DNA from: Vibrio gazogenes
GTDB lineage: Bacteria; Pseudomonadota; Gammaproteobacteria; Enterobacterales; Vibrionaceae
Direction: 5' to 3'
DNA: 64,000 nucleotides
Assembly (NCBI RefSeq): GCF_002196515.1
Contig: NZ_CP018836.1
Coordinates: 868,001-932,000 of the forward strand
The notes beneath the pieces were generated by a model. It was not told the origin of the DNA and did not search any database. It saw nothing but the letters and a program-made list of their open reading frames with translations. Both the position numbers and the translations under genes were made by a program. How positions within the stretch are numbered: the stretch's first letter is position 1; every line of letters starts with the position of its first letter. Shown piece after piece: positions 1 to 7,503 of the stretch.

Positions 1-307
1 CTACAGCAAGGGCACTACTTTTTTAAGGATATCCGCGAAGAAGGGATTGAGCTGTTTGCCGCCACACCAAAACCATTGGCCGAGCCGGGGGACTTAACCG
101 AAGCAGAAAAGCAGAAAATTGCCCGTAAGCATTATGAACAGTGGTTTGAAAGTGCAGTTCAGTTTATTGCTTTACACCAAGTAACGATGCAAAACCATTG
201 GTTGAAAAAAGCTGCGTTTTTACTCCATCAAGCAAGTGAACATTTATTCGCCTGTACCCTACTCACCTGCACCAATTATTTACCCAAGTCCCACAATATC
301 GAAAAAC
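1..307 (+). pseudogene. MNT-HEPN protein, internal fragment cut by window edge and IS remnant
   Basis: In frame from base 1 this encodes the middle of the same fused nucleotidyltransferase-HEPN protein found intact at 5841-6719, entering at about residue 117 of that protein. Its HEPN stretch has its own variant (WFESAVQFIALHQVTMQNHW) before the shared segment FACTLLTCTNYLPKSHNIEK. Homology stops at about base 307, where sequence becomes the 3' part of an IS256-type transposase in the opposite direction, so the last ~75 residues are missing. The N-terminal nucleotidyltransferase domain lies off the left edge and may or may not exist. Not expected to make a complete protein. Confidence 0.85.
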
Positions 308-1360
308 GCCGCCACCCTTGGTTTTGGTCAGTTTGCGGAATTGGCGATGTACGGCTTCAATAGCATTTGTCGTGTAAATAGCCTTTCGGACGTATTCTGG
401 ATATTTGAAGTAAACCGATAAATTTGCCCATTTGTTCCGCCAGGAACGAATCACTATTGGGTATTGCTGTCCCCATTTGGCTTCCAAACGATCCAACTCC
501 ATCTCGACCGCTTCTTTGCTGACAGCCCGATAGACTGGCTTCAAGTCGGCCATAAATGCCTTCTGATGCTTAGAGGCAACATATTTCATAGAGTTACGGA
601 TTTGGTGAATGATGCATTGCTGAACTTCTGTATCAGGATAGATGGTTGCTATCGCTTCTGGGAAGCCTGTTAGCCCATCCACGCAGGCAATCAAGATATC
701 TTCAACGCCGCGGTTATACAGATCTGTTAGCACGGAGAGCCAGTAATTAGCGCCTTCCGACTCTGACAGATAAAGACCGAGTAGCTCCTTTTTCCCCTCA
801 ACATCTAAGCCCAATATTGTGTATATCGCTTTGCTAACATAGCGTCCGTCTTCTTTGATTTTATAGTGGATCGCATCAAGCCAGACAAAGGGATAAAGTG
901 CATCGAGCGGACGTTGCTGCCACTCCTTCAGCTCTGGAATCAAACGGTCTGTAATCCCCGTAATGGTGGCCTCAGAGACCTCAATACCATACATATCTTC
1001 TACGTGACCACGGATATCACGGTAGCTCATACCGAGCGAGAACATAGATAAAATCTTACGGTCGATCTCATCGGTCAATTTAGTCTGGTTCTTCTTAACT
1101 AACTGGGGTTCAAATGTTCCAGAGCGGTCGCGTGGGGTATCCAGTTCAAACGTGCCGACAGAAGACTTAATCGTTTTCTTGCTTGAGCCGTTCTTACGGT
1201 TAGGTTGCTCATCACCTTCAAGGTGCTGTTCGAGTTCTGCTTTCAAAGCAGCTTCTGTGATTTGTTTAATGAGCGGAGTTAAGAAGCCATCTTTACCTGT
1301 CAGGTCTTGGCCTGACTGAAGGACTTTAATAGCTTGTTCTAGATCGAAGTCTTTGTTCAT
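307..1360 (-). pseudogene. IS256-family transposase, C-terminally truncated
   Basis: This is a DDE transposase of the IS256/MuDR-like family. Supporting features are the N-terminal MNKDFDLEQAIKVLQSG, the conserved core FVWLDAIHYKIKEDG carrying a catalytic Asp, VDGLTGFPEAI, QQCIIHQIRNSMKYV and the late catalytic-Glu region IYTTNAIEAVHRQFRKLTKTKGG. Normal members run ~400 aa and end ~35-40 residues after this point. Here the frame passes at about base 307 into antisense MNT-HEPN sequence and ends after a few foreign residues. The catalytic residues seem to be present but the C-terminal helix is missing, so activity is doubtful. It probably shaped this locus by recombination. Confidence 0.85.
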
Positions 1361-1475
1361 GTGTCATTCCTGTTTTGTATATCATACTGAAATAACACAG
1401 ATTTCTAAACACTACCGATAATTACCAACTTTGATTAAAAGTGGGTAATTGTCAGATCAGGTCTGAATTAGTACA
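307..1475 (-). mobile_element. IS256-family element, truncated at its transposase 3' end
   Basis: The segment holds an IS256-like transposase on the minus strand plus ~115 bp of upstream element DNA. The transposase end is lost at base ~307, fused directly to an MNT-HEPN gene. The other end falls near 1466-1475, where an interrupted toxin reading frame stops at TAA (1468-1470). An intact IS256 element is about 1.3-1.4 kb, so roughly 150 bp are missing. The element lies between two damaged genes and so marks a deletion or recombination, not a clean insertion. The exact terminal repeat was not determined. Confidence 0.75.
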
Positions 1476-1648
1476 CATTACCATTCGCAGACTTAACCTT
1501 CAGTTCCATCTTCTCCATTCCCTCAAACTTTGGATCATTCAAGTTTTTGATAATGACATTACCTTCACCTTCCTGAGCTGCTTTCAATGCCATTTGATCT
1601 TGAATGCTTTTCGGGACTCTGCTCCATTTGTCTGCGCCCTTTGTAACA
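1468..1648 (-). pseudogene. CDI-type toxin, N-terminal piece truncated by IS
   Basis: Directly downstream of the 1660-2106 immunity gene the frame reads VTKGADKWSRVPKSIQDQMA and continues through LNDPKFEGMEKMELKVKSANG before stopping at the IS boundary. It looks like the start of a C-terminal toxin domain whose second half was replaced by the IS256 element. The opening VTKGA matches another truncated toxin start at 15223-15296, also just after an immunity stop codon. No start codon is present, so it would have been part of a larger CdiA tail. The toxin family was not identified with confidence. Confidence 0.55.
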
Positions 1649-1659
1649 TTTAATCAACG

Positions 1660-2106
1660 CTACGTAAGCCTACTCTTCAACTCTTCTATGACTTGCATCA
1701 TAGCTACAAGCGGGTCAATTTCATCCTGTGAATAGATACTGCACGAAGCCATATCTTCGGGGTAATCAAAATTAGCGTAGACCTCTTGTAGCCGATCAAG
1801 CTTGGTCTGTTCATCATAATCGGACTCTGCAATATTAAGAAGATGAGCTAATCTCCATTTATCAAGAGCGGAGGCGGTGTCATCAGTCTGTTTAATCTGA
1901 TTCAAAATCAGGTTAAACAGCTCATCATCTTCCAAGGATTCTCCGCCAGCGATTATCGCAACGTCCTCATTTTCATTGCCATTGACGAGAAGAGCTACGG
2001 CATAATCAATAACATCCTTCCGACTTACCCAACCTTTTTTCAGACCGAGAAGAATAGTAGCCCAACACAATAACCCTAAACTTATCAATACCTTAATCGG
2101 TGACAT
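1660..2106 (-). CDS. orphan immunity protein, DUF2247-like
   Basis: Predicted 148-aa acidic protein. The segment LCWATILLGLKKGWVSRKDVIDYAVALL followed by an acidic helical region resembles DUF2247 proteins, which often sit beside polymorphic toxins as immunity factors; the family call is from memory. The N-terminus is mildly hydrophobic but no clear membrane helix follows. It starts 11 bp after the stop codon of a toxin tail (2118-2400), the usual toxin-immunity order. That toxin is broken, so this is an orphan that could protect against siblings delivering the matching toxin. Cytoplasmic action is expected. Confidence 0.65.
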   Translation of the reverse strand: MSPIKVLISLGLLCWATILLGLKKGWVSRKDVIDYAVALLVNGNENEDVAIIAGGESLEDDELFNLILNQIKQTDDTASALDKWRLAHLLNIAESDYDEQTKLDRLQEVYANFDYPEDMASCSIYSQDEIDPLVAMMQVIEELKSRLT

Positions 2107-2117
2107 GATGATACTCC

Positions 2118-2400
2118 CTATTTCTTCGGAATTTGGTTAGGTAGACCAGTGACTGTGCCGCCTGGTATGAACCGTCGATGAGTGACATTACCTTGATCAA
2201 CAATCCACTCGAAAACACCATCGACTCCGTTATTGCTACCTTGGATCTGTCTTAATTCAGATGTTCGAACAACTTTACCACCCGGCCCTTTAGTTGGAAT
2301 ATCAAACTTGGCTGCATCGCCAGCATAATTATCAATGATGTCGTTGAAACCATGCTAACCATCAGGGAGCTTATTAGCTCTGCCCGTACGAGGCTTGCCA
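2118..2400 (-). pseudogene. CDI toxin C-terminal tail with premature stop
   Basis: The frame reads GKPRTGRANKLPDG, then an in-frame TAG (2355-2357), then HGFNDIIDNYAGDAAKFDIP and ...GVFEWIVDQGNVTHRRFIPGGTVTGLPNQIPKK, stopping just before the 1660-2106 immunity gene. It is a recognisable polymorphic-toxin tail, but the internal stop and absence of an upstream pretoxin region make it a remnant. The upstream end is close to a palindromic repeat half at 2411. The biochemical class was not identified. Confidence 0.6.
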
Positions 2401-2410
2401 ATTACCGATA

Positions 2411-2805
2411 AATAAGGACACCCGCCCTAATCAATCTCTCATCATCATGAAATCAGTCTGACCATTAATGACCAACAAAGTTAAACTCACTCGCGGTGTC
2501 TTTCAATCACTACGCCAATCTTGGTGAGAGTATGAATCTCACGAAACAACAGCTCAAAAAGCAGAGAATCCTCGGGATTCATATTTCCTGAACAATACCA
2601 TTCAATATCAATTCAGTTGCTGACATTAGTCATCCATTCAAGCCGATGGTTCATCTTTATCAGCAAGCAAAACTTCTCCTAATCATTCAATAACCCTGCA
2701 TAAAATCGAGCAAAAAAATCATTCACCTTGAGAGCCAACTTAGAAAAAACAGAGCGACTTCAACCTCTGAATGAATCCATTCCTAAGGTGCGTGTCCTGC
2801 TTATT
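2411..2805. repeat. Expanded copy of the AATAAGGACAC palindromic repeat
   Basis: The left half (AATAAGGACACCCGCC at 2411) and right half (GGTGCGTGTCCTGCTTATT, ending 2805) are the two inverted arms of the ~57-bp palindromic repeat seen at 11074, 12286, 15165 and 15699. Here they lie ~360 bp apart with a decayed immunity-like frame between them. Either the repeat has captured DNA or these are two half-copies. Confidence 0.5.
2487..2759 (-). pseudogene. decayed immunity-like gene with in-frame stops
   Basis: One continuous frame reads SRSVFSKLALKVNDFFARFY, then a TAG, then EKFCLLIKMNHRLEWMTNVSN, then a TGA, then IDIEWYCSGNMNPEDSLLF and ELLFREIHTLTKIGVVIERHRE before its own stop. The frame holds through two nonsense codons, as expected of a recent pseudogene. 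There is no start codon. It probably was a CdiI-type immunity gene, judged only by position and style. It lies between the two arms of the expanded palindromic repeat. Confidence 0.45.
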
Positions 2806-2926
2806 CTCTATTAGTATTCCATTTTCCATCCGGGATTCGAAGATCATCTAAAAGCTGTTCAGTATCAAACTTGACTACATAACTTGGTGCAAAAAACTTA
2901 GAGTTGAATAAAAACAAACAGGACAT
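2801..2926 (-). pseudogene. toxin tail remnant
   Basis: The frame ...FNSKFFAPSYVVKFDTEQLL and DDLRIPDGKWNTNRE ends at TAA 2801-2803. It has the look of the last ~35 residues of a polymorphic toxin. Its upstream end is a small palindromic repeat copy (2915-2963). No complete gene is possible here. Confidence 0.4.
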
Positions 2927-2963
2927 ACCTTTCACTATCTAAACGTGTGTGTCCCGTTTATTT
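2915..2963. repeat. Palindromic repeat, diverged copy
   Basis: Inverted arms GGACATAC... and ...GTGTGTGTCCCGTTTATTT match the AATAAGGACACAC/GTGTGTCCTGCTTATT palindrome family. It lies at the truncated upstream end of a toxin tail, the same position as other copies in this array. Confidence 0.45.
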
Positions 2964-2986
2964 TATCCTTGTTAAATAATTGGAGT

Positions 2987-3505
2987 TTATAAAAAACCAT
3001 GATTTTGTTGTTTAGAAACAACTTCATTAACCTTATTCAGATCTGATAAACTTAATTTTGAAACAACAATCCAACACAAATCATCATTAGAACAACCAAA
3101 ATAAATAGTTTTATTTCTAATAATTTTATCTGCTGGGAATTCACTTAATTTTACAATCAAAGAACAACCATCAATAAACAAGCTAAAAGAATAATCACAA
3201 TCTAATATTTTTTTATTCTTCCACAAAGACAAATCACAACCAATCAATCCATCAACACTGTTTGTCAAGAATAACTGTCCCAACATACTGCAGTGTACGA
3301 TTTCTGAAGACTGTACAATTTTAATTGAACACAAACACCCATTTACAGTATTAAATCCGATTTCTAATAGACAAATATCTGTTACATAACGAAAGAACAC
3401 CTGCTCATTTGCTTCATCACAAAAATTCAAAAAAAGAGGAACATAATCATCCACATCTAGAGTCACTTCTTTTGATATATATAACTTATTATTTAGAAAT
3501 TTCAT
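2987..3505 (-). CDS. candidate immunity protein for the 3520-5323 toxin
   Basis: Predicted 172-aa protein, AT-rich compared with the neighbouring pretoxin. The start is supported by GGAGGA six bases before ATG, and it begins 14 bp after the toxin stop, the standard toxin-immunity arrangement. No family was recognised. It is rich in beta-prone and aromatic segments (PLFLNFCDEANEQVFFRYV, GCDLSLWKNKKILDCDYSF) with no signal peptide or clear membrane segment. It probably binds and blocks the C-terminal toxin domain encoded just upstream. The function rests on position. Confidence 0.6.
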   Translation of the reverse strand: MKFLNNKLYISKEVTLDVDDYVPLFLNFCDEANEQVFFRYVTDICLLEIGFNTVNGCLCSIKIVQSSEIVHCSMLGQLFLTNSVDGLIGCDLSLWKNKKILDCDYSFSLFIDGCSLIVKLSEFPADKIIRNKTIYFGCSNDDLCWIVVSKLSLSDLNKVNEVVSKQQNHGFL

Positions 3506-3519
3506 GAATCCTCCAACTG

Positions 3520-5323
3520 TTAATCCAATTTCCGTGCATGCTTAATAGCAGGAAGCTCGCCAGCTTTCCTAGGAGGTGAAAAAATAACTTCCCAACCATC
3601 ATTACTTACATAAATTTTATTAAATTGAACTTTATTATTCTGAATAATATTCTTAATACCGTGATGCAAACTACTTAATAATGCTTGTGCACGAATTTCA
3701 TCCGGTAGATATGTATCTTTAACCCCATCAATGATCCCTTTAGGATTCTGCCATGTAGGAACACTCCCTCCGACATCGATATTTGGAGATGGAACCTTAC
3801 GAGTCAGCTCTTCATAAAGATGTTTCGTTGCATTTGGTGTAACAAATAAGTCTTTCCCTTCAACATTCATAATATATGCCTGTGGAAGCTGAGTTTCCGA
3901 ATAATTACCATATGCATCAACACGTTTTATAGAATCCCAAACTGTTCCAGTAATATTCCCTGTATCAGAACTTGTCAGAGTAGCACCACTGTTACTTTGT
4001 GTCTCTAACATATCTGGAACCAACACCGTCTCTTCACCAATTACAGCCGAAGAAGAACCAGCAGTCTCACCAATCACCCCATGCGCACTTGACTGCCCGG
4101 CAAACTCACCCTCAACAACCGCTGACCCATTGCCCCCGGTATATTTCGGTAATGACGTATTATCAATCACCGGAAGCGCACCCTTGACGGTCTTCGTAAC
4201 CTTGCCAATCGCTTCAACGGCTTTGGTCGCGGCCGCTTCTCCGCCCAGACCTAACGCGATATTGGTCAGCATCTCACCAACATGCTTCGCTCCCACCTGC
4301 TGAGCTTCTTCATTTTTGCCCATCATCCGCAGGGCCAGCATCTCTCCCGTATCCCGCTGGTTATCCGTCAGCATCTGCGTATATGCTTTCGCCATCGCTT
4401 TGCCAAATAATACCGGGTGTGAAGCCGCAAACGCTGCAACTTCCGGTAACTGTTTCACGGCATCAACCATGTCATCGAGGCTTTGGGTCGCGCCCGCTTT
4501 CATCGCGGATAACTGCTCTGCCGTCAGCTTGCCCTGATAGGTATCTGCCACCGCAACTTCAAGGTTCTGCTTGTAGAAGTTCAGATATTCTGGATTGCGT
4601 GCCACCGGTCCGGCAGCCTCACTCTGCGGATAACCGCCCGGATTGTTGACCTCAACACCACTGGTCAGGTTTTCACTGAACAGACTGGTGTCCTTGTACA
4701 CATCCGATTCAGGGTCTTCGCTGAACCAGTTCGCCACCACATCATCATCTTTGAGCAGCTCTTTACCCTGCGCTTCAGCAAACCCATCCAATAGCTCGTT
4801 TGCCGCCGCAACATCATCGCCAATACTGGCATCATCCAGTTGGTAGACTTCAGACCATTTCTCATCCACCCGGCCTGCGGCAACTTGTGCTAAAAGTTTT
4901 TCAGCCTTGTCACTCGACATCCCGGTCTTCTGCGCCAGTTGGTCTGACAGCGAGTGAATCGCTTTCATCTCCTGCGGATGTAACTGACGGTACACGACCG
5001 GCGCATCACCGACCCGATTGGCAAACTGAGTCCCTTGTGCGGCTGCATGGCTATTGCAGACTGTCGGCAAAATCCGCAGAGTAGTCCGAATAACTGCCAC
5101 TGGTGTCCAGTTGTCCCAGACGCCGGGCATACTGCTCACCCATCGCTTCGTTTATCGAAGTCCGCTCCGTCTCAGACCCTGCCGTCCCCGTTTGTAAACC
5201 CTTCTGCCGTCCCAGCTCCTGACCAATGGCCGTATTAATGATGCTGTGGTTTGGGACGCAATAACATTCATCAATTTCAATGGCATTTTCGACAGCGCCC
5301 CAGAGACTTTTGCCCAGCAGCAA
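3520..5323 (-). pseudogene. orphan CdiA-CT toxin module, frameshifted
   Basis: Compared with the intact paralogue at 7504-9219, the pretoxin starts at MLLGKSLWGAVENAIEIDEC (base 5323). Its frame hits TAG after ...ADFADSLQ near base 5050 and continues in another frame as NSHAAAQGTQFANRVGDAPV. A small indel therefore splits it. From HSLSDQLAQKTG to EAIGKVTK it is essentially identical to the paralogue. The unique C-terminus (after ...VIGETAGSSSAVIGE) contains VDAYGNYSETQLPQAYIMNV and ends PPRKAGELPAIKHARKLD; its family was not recognised. The module lacks a secretion domain, so it could act only after recombining onto a full cdiA. The divergent MNT-HEPN gene starts ~520 bp away. Confidence 0.75.
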
Positions 5324-5457
5324 AAGTCCCCAAAAGTGCCTTGAGTTTGAGTTCAGCGCGTGTAATCAGGGTCGGATTGATTCGCATCCTGCTCAGGCAA
5401 TCCTGAAAAATATTCCATGATTTTTCACCCTGAGAGCATCGATCAATTTGGCTTTAA

Positions 5458-5675
5458 AAATGTTTCTCTCAATTCAAATCAGCCACCAAACCAAGAAAAC
5501 CATTCCGGGAGAATGGTTAGGCTTTTCCGGGCAGGACGCCCGTAAAAGCTGGTTCTGGACAACGCACGACCAAGCCCAACAAAAAAGATTTTCTGGTTCG
5601 TCTTTCATCTCTGAAAGATGAACAGGCGCACAGCACACCGATGCCACTGAAACCGAAAAACGGAATTGTGCGTCA
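5458..5675 (+). repeat. Structured dispersed repeat, copy A
   Basis: This ~220-bp element also occurs at 9356, 56459, 57948 and 58409, with partial copies at 12400 and 33524. It contains three hairpins: AACCATTC/GAATGGTT (5498-5518), CTTTTCCGGGC/GCCCGTAAAAG (5522-5548) and GTTCGTCTTTC/GAAAGATGAAC (about 5595-5622). Bases change in compensating pairs between copies. In this copy it lies in the leader between the divergent toxin module and the MNT-HEPN gene. Confidence 0.75.
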
Positions 5676-5840
5676 TGCCTCGAAGCCAAAGGCGACAAGA
5701 ATCACCAGACAAATCAATAAAACCGAACCCCGTCGCATTTCCCTAGGCAACCCATCTAAAACCATGACAAACAGTGTTTTTTGCCGCTCGCTTCTTTTAT
5801 CCTATGAACCATTCAATCCACACAGACCGAATATCGCTTT

Positions 5841-6719
5841 ATGAAAACAGCCCTCGACCATTTGCCCGAATCCAAACAGCACGAGCTTGCCACCATATCG
5901 ACCATTCTGCGCGATACGCTGGACGACTATCTTCAGGGCAAAACAGCGAGTAAAAGCGAGTTTCGGATCTTAAAAATCATCCTGTTCGGCAGCCATGCCA
6001 AAGGCAGTTGGGTCAACGATCCGGTCAATGGCTATATCAGCGATTACGATATTCTGGTGATTGTGAACAAAGCCGCACTGGTTGAGGAAGATGTAGTCTG
6101 GCAACGCGCCAAAGAGCAGATTGACCGTAAAGTCACTTCCGCACCGCTGGGATTGATTGTCCATGATTTGCAAGAAGTGAACGAACGGCTACAGCAAGGG
6201 CATTATTTCTTCAAAGATATCCGCGAAGAAGGGATTGAACTGTTTGCCGCCACACCCAAACCATTGGCCGAGCCGGGGGATTTAACCGAAGCAGAAAAGC
6301 AGGAAATTGCCCGTAAGCATTATGAGCAGTGGTTTACGAGTGCCAACGAATTCTTTATGTGTTTTGAACTCATGACTGCAAATCATCATCTGAAGACTGC
6401 GGCATTTCAGCTTCACCAAGTCACTGAAAAATTGTTTGCCTGTACCCTACTCACCTGCACCAATTATTTACCTAAATCCCACAATATCGAAAAACTGGGC
6501 AAACTATGCGCCCAAATCGATGCTGAATTTGCGACGATTTTCCCGCTCGACAACAAATTCCACCGCCGCTGCTTCCGCCGCCTGCAACGCGCCTATATCG
6601 AAGCTCGTTATTCGGAGCATTATGAGATTACCGTGGAAGAATTATCATATCTGGAGGGTGAGGTGCAAAAGCTGCAAGGATTGGTGGAACGGGTTTGTTT
6701 GGAAAGGATGCAGAGCTGA
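5841..6719 (+). CDS. fused nucleotidyltransferase-HEPN protein (MNT-HEPN), copy 1
   Basis: Predicted 292-aa protein. Residues ~40-110 form a minimal nucleotidyltransferase-like domain: ILFGSHAKG (G50-S51) followed by SDYDILVIV with acidic residues D68 and D70, the hGS...DhD signature of polymerase-beta-type enzymes. Residues ~150-285 look like a HEPN helical domain; R256 and H260 in ARYSEHYEI may be its polar motif, though spaced Rx3H and not the usual Rx4-6H. Known MNT and HEPN proteins form toxin-antitoxin pairs or modify RNA, and which applies here is unknown. The gene diverges from the 3520-5323 toxin module and converges on the 6828 immunity gene. Residues ~166-198 are hypervariable between copies. 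No strong ribosome site precedes the ATG. Confidence 0.85.
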   Translation: MKTALDHLPESKQHELATISTILRDTLDDYLQGKTASKSEFRILKIILFGSHAKGSWVNDPVNGYISDYDILVIVNKAALVEEDVVWQRAKEQIDRKVTSAPLGLIVHDLQEVNERLQQGHYFFKDIREEGIELFAATPKPLAEPGDLTEAEKQEIARKHYEQWFTSANEFFMCFELMTANHHLKTAAFQLHQVTEKLFACTLLTCTNYLPKSHNIEKLGKLCAQIDAEFATIFPLDNKFHRRCFRRLQRAYIEARYSEHYEITVEELSYLEGEVQKLQGLVERVCLERMQS

Positions 6720-6770
6720 AACCTGACGTGGTCTCAGCTTTGCATCCACTTTGAAGGATGGTTCACCCAT

Positions 6771-6820
6771 ATATCTGGATTTATAAATATGGACGTGGCA
6801 CAGAATAATGAACAGTCTCC
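6771..6820. repeat. Module-end repeat (TATCTGGAT...CAGAATAATGAACAGTCTC)
   Basis: This ~50-bp sequence recurs at 7156, 10656, 12469 and 13920, with a weaker match at 61991. Each copy lies within about 16 bp of the stop codon of a minus-strand immunity gene, which makes it a candidate recombination anchor or shared 3' end of modules. Confidence 0.7.
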
Positions 6821-6827
6821 ATAATAT

Positions 6828-7079
6828 CTATGTGTATTTCCGATGTAGGCTCTCTACATCTAATTTTTCAGATTTAATCAGCAAAAAATCATCTTCCGAA
6901 ATCTGAACCACATCAAATTTGGTAGCGAAATGCCCTGTGTCATACTCATAAAAATATTTACCTCCATCATGCCAAACTCTCCAATAATTACCAATAACTT
7001 CATCATCAGAGACAGAACGCTTATGCTCCTTAGGGTCAAAGGTTTTCCCTACCTCAACGTAACGTAAATTTTTCATCAT
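6828..7079 (-). CDS. small orphan immunity protein
   Basis: Predicted 83-aa protein (MMKNLRYVEVGKTFDPKEHK...), of no recognised family, with no signal peptide or membrane helix. The start ATG overlaps the stop of a short toxin tail by ATGA, the translational coupling typical of cdiA-CT/cdiI pairs. It lies between two copies of the module-end repeat, as if an older module was left behind when a newer one (7212-9219) was inserted upstream. Function inferred from position only. Confidence 0.55.
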   Translation of the reverse strand: MMKNLRYVEVGKTFDPKEHKRSVSDDEVIGNYWRVWHDGGKYFYEYDTGHFATKFDVVQISEDDFLLIKSEKLDVESLHRKYT

Positions 7080-7148
7080 TGAATTATCCCAGACTGAGTC
7101 AGTGTAAGCCGAAGAGCTCTAAAATGATACGCCTCTAGTTTAATGGAT
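7076..7148 (-). pseudogene. toxin tail stub ahead of the 6828 immunity gene
   Basis: The frame SIKLEAYHFRALRLTLTQSG continues to IIQ and a TGA that overlaps the ATG of the next gene. With no upstream open frame it is the last ~23 residues of a lost toxin. It ends at the 7156-7206 module-end repeat. Confidence 0.4.
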
Positions 7149-7155
7149 AGTTACA

Positions 7156-7206
7156 CTATATCTGGATCTATAAAAATGGGCGTGACACAGAATAATGAAC
7201 GCCCTC
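7156..7206. repeat. Module-end repeat, second copy
   Basis: Matches 6771-6820 (CTATATCTGGATCTATAAAA, then GGGCGTGACACAGAATAATG). It ends 5 bp from the stop codon of the 7212-7493 immunity gene. Confidence 0.7.
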
Positions 7207-7211
7207 ATAAA

Positions 7212-7493
7212 TCATATAGACAATTTATCTGAGATTAAATATGCTTGCTGCATTTTCTTTTCCAGCTTTTCACTAGAAACCCTGTTGTCATAAATCATTC
7301 TAAAATCACCATCTAGATAGCCAGATATATTTTTTAATCCCTCTGGATCACGATTTTTCGCTATATTCTTAACTTTTCCCAATCCACGGTATTCTATAGG
7401 GTTTTCTCCATAATCTTTCAACAGTTCACTAATTTCATTCATAATTTCAAACAATTCACTACATAGCTTCTCTTTATCCATACTCAGTACCAT
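7212..7493 (-). CDS. cognate immunity protein for the 7504-9219 toxin
   Basis: Predicted 93-aa protein starting MVLSMDKEKLCSELFEIMNE. The ATG at 7493 is preferred because AAGGTG lies at the right distance upstream and it starts 10 bp after the toxin stop; a longer frame reaching 7571 would overlap the toxin gene. It is mostly helical and charged (EISELLKDYGENPIEYRGLG, then GDFRMIYDNRVSSEKLEKKM). No family recognised. It is the immediate downstream partner of an intact toxin, so a cognate immunity role is likely. Followed by the module-end repeat. Confidence 0.7.
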   Translation of the reverse strand: MVLSMDKEKLCSELFEIMNEISELLKDYGENPIEYRGLGKVKNIAKNRDPEGLKNISGYLDGDFRMIYDNRVSSEKLEKKMQQAYLISDKLSI

Positions 7494-7503
7494 GCTATTC
7501 ACC

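Larger units (their letters stand above)
4206..6719. repeat. Tandem duplication, copy 1 (pretoxin + leader + MNT-HEPN)
   Basis: This block is repeated at 8103-10614 with a constant offset of 3,897-3,898 bp. About 760 bp of pretoxin (4207-4964 against 8104-8861) appear identical. The next ~240 bp diverge. The leader and the MNT-HEPN gene are again nearly identical. The mosaic suggests duplication followed by gene conversion or exchange of the pretoxin 5' part, while the toxin and immunity ends were swapped completely. Confidence 0.85.

Noticed and set aside
2411..2805. A complete RAYT or IS200-type transposase between the two palindrome arms
   Set aside because: Translation of the interval gives an immunity-like frame and no tyrosine transposase motifs (no HUH pair).
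5641..5844. Open frame of ~67 codons in the leader before the MNT-HEPN gene, repeated at 9539-9742
   Set aside because: It lies in the duplicated leader and overlaps the MNT-HEPN start; the copy upstream of 61832 shares parts (EPRRI, KTM, VFC) but differs with no codon-type pattern, so coding is not supported.
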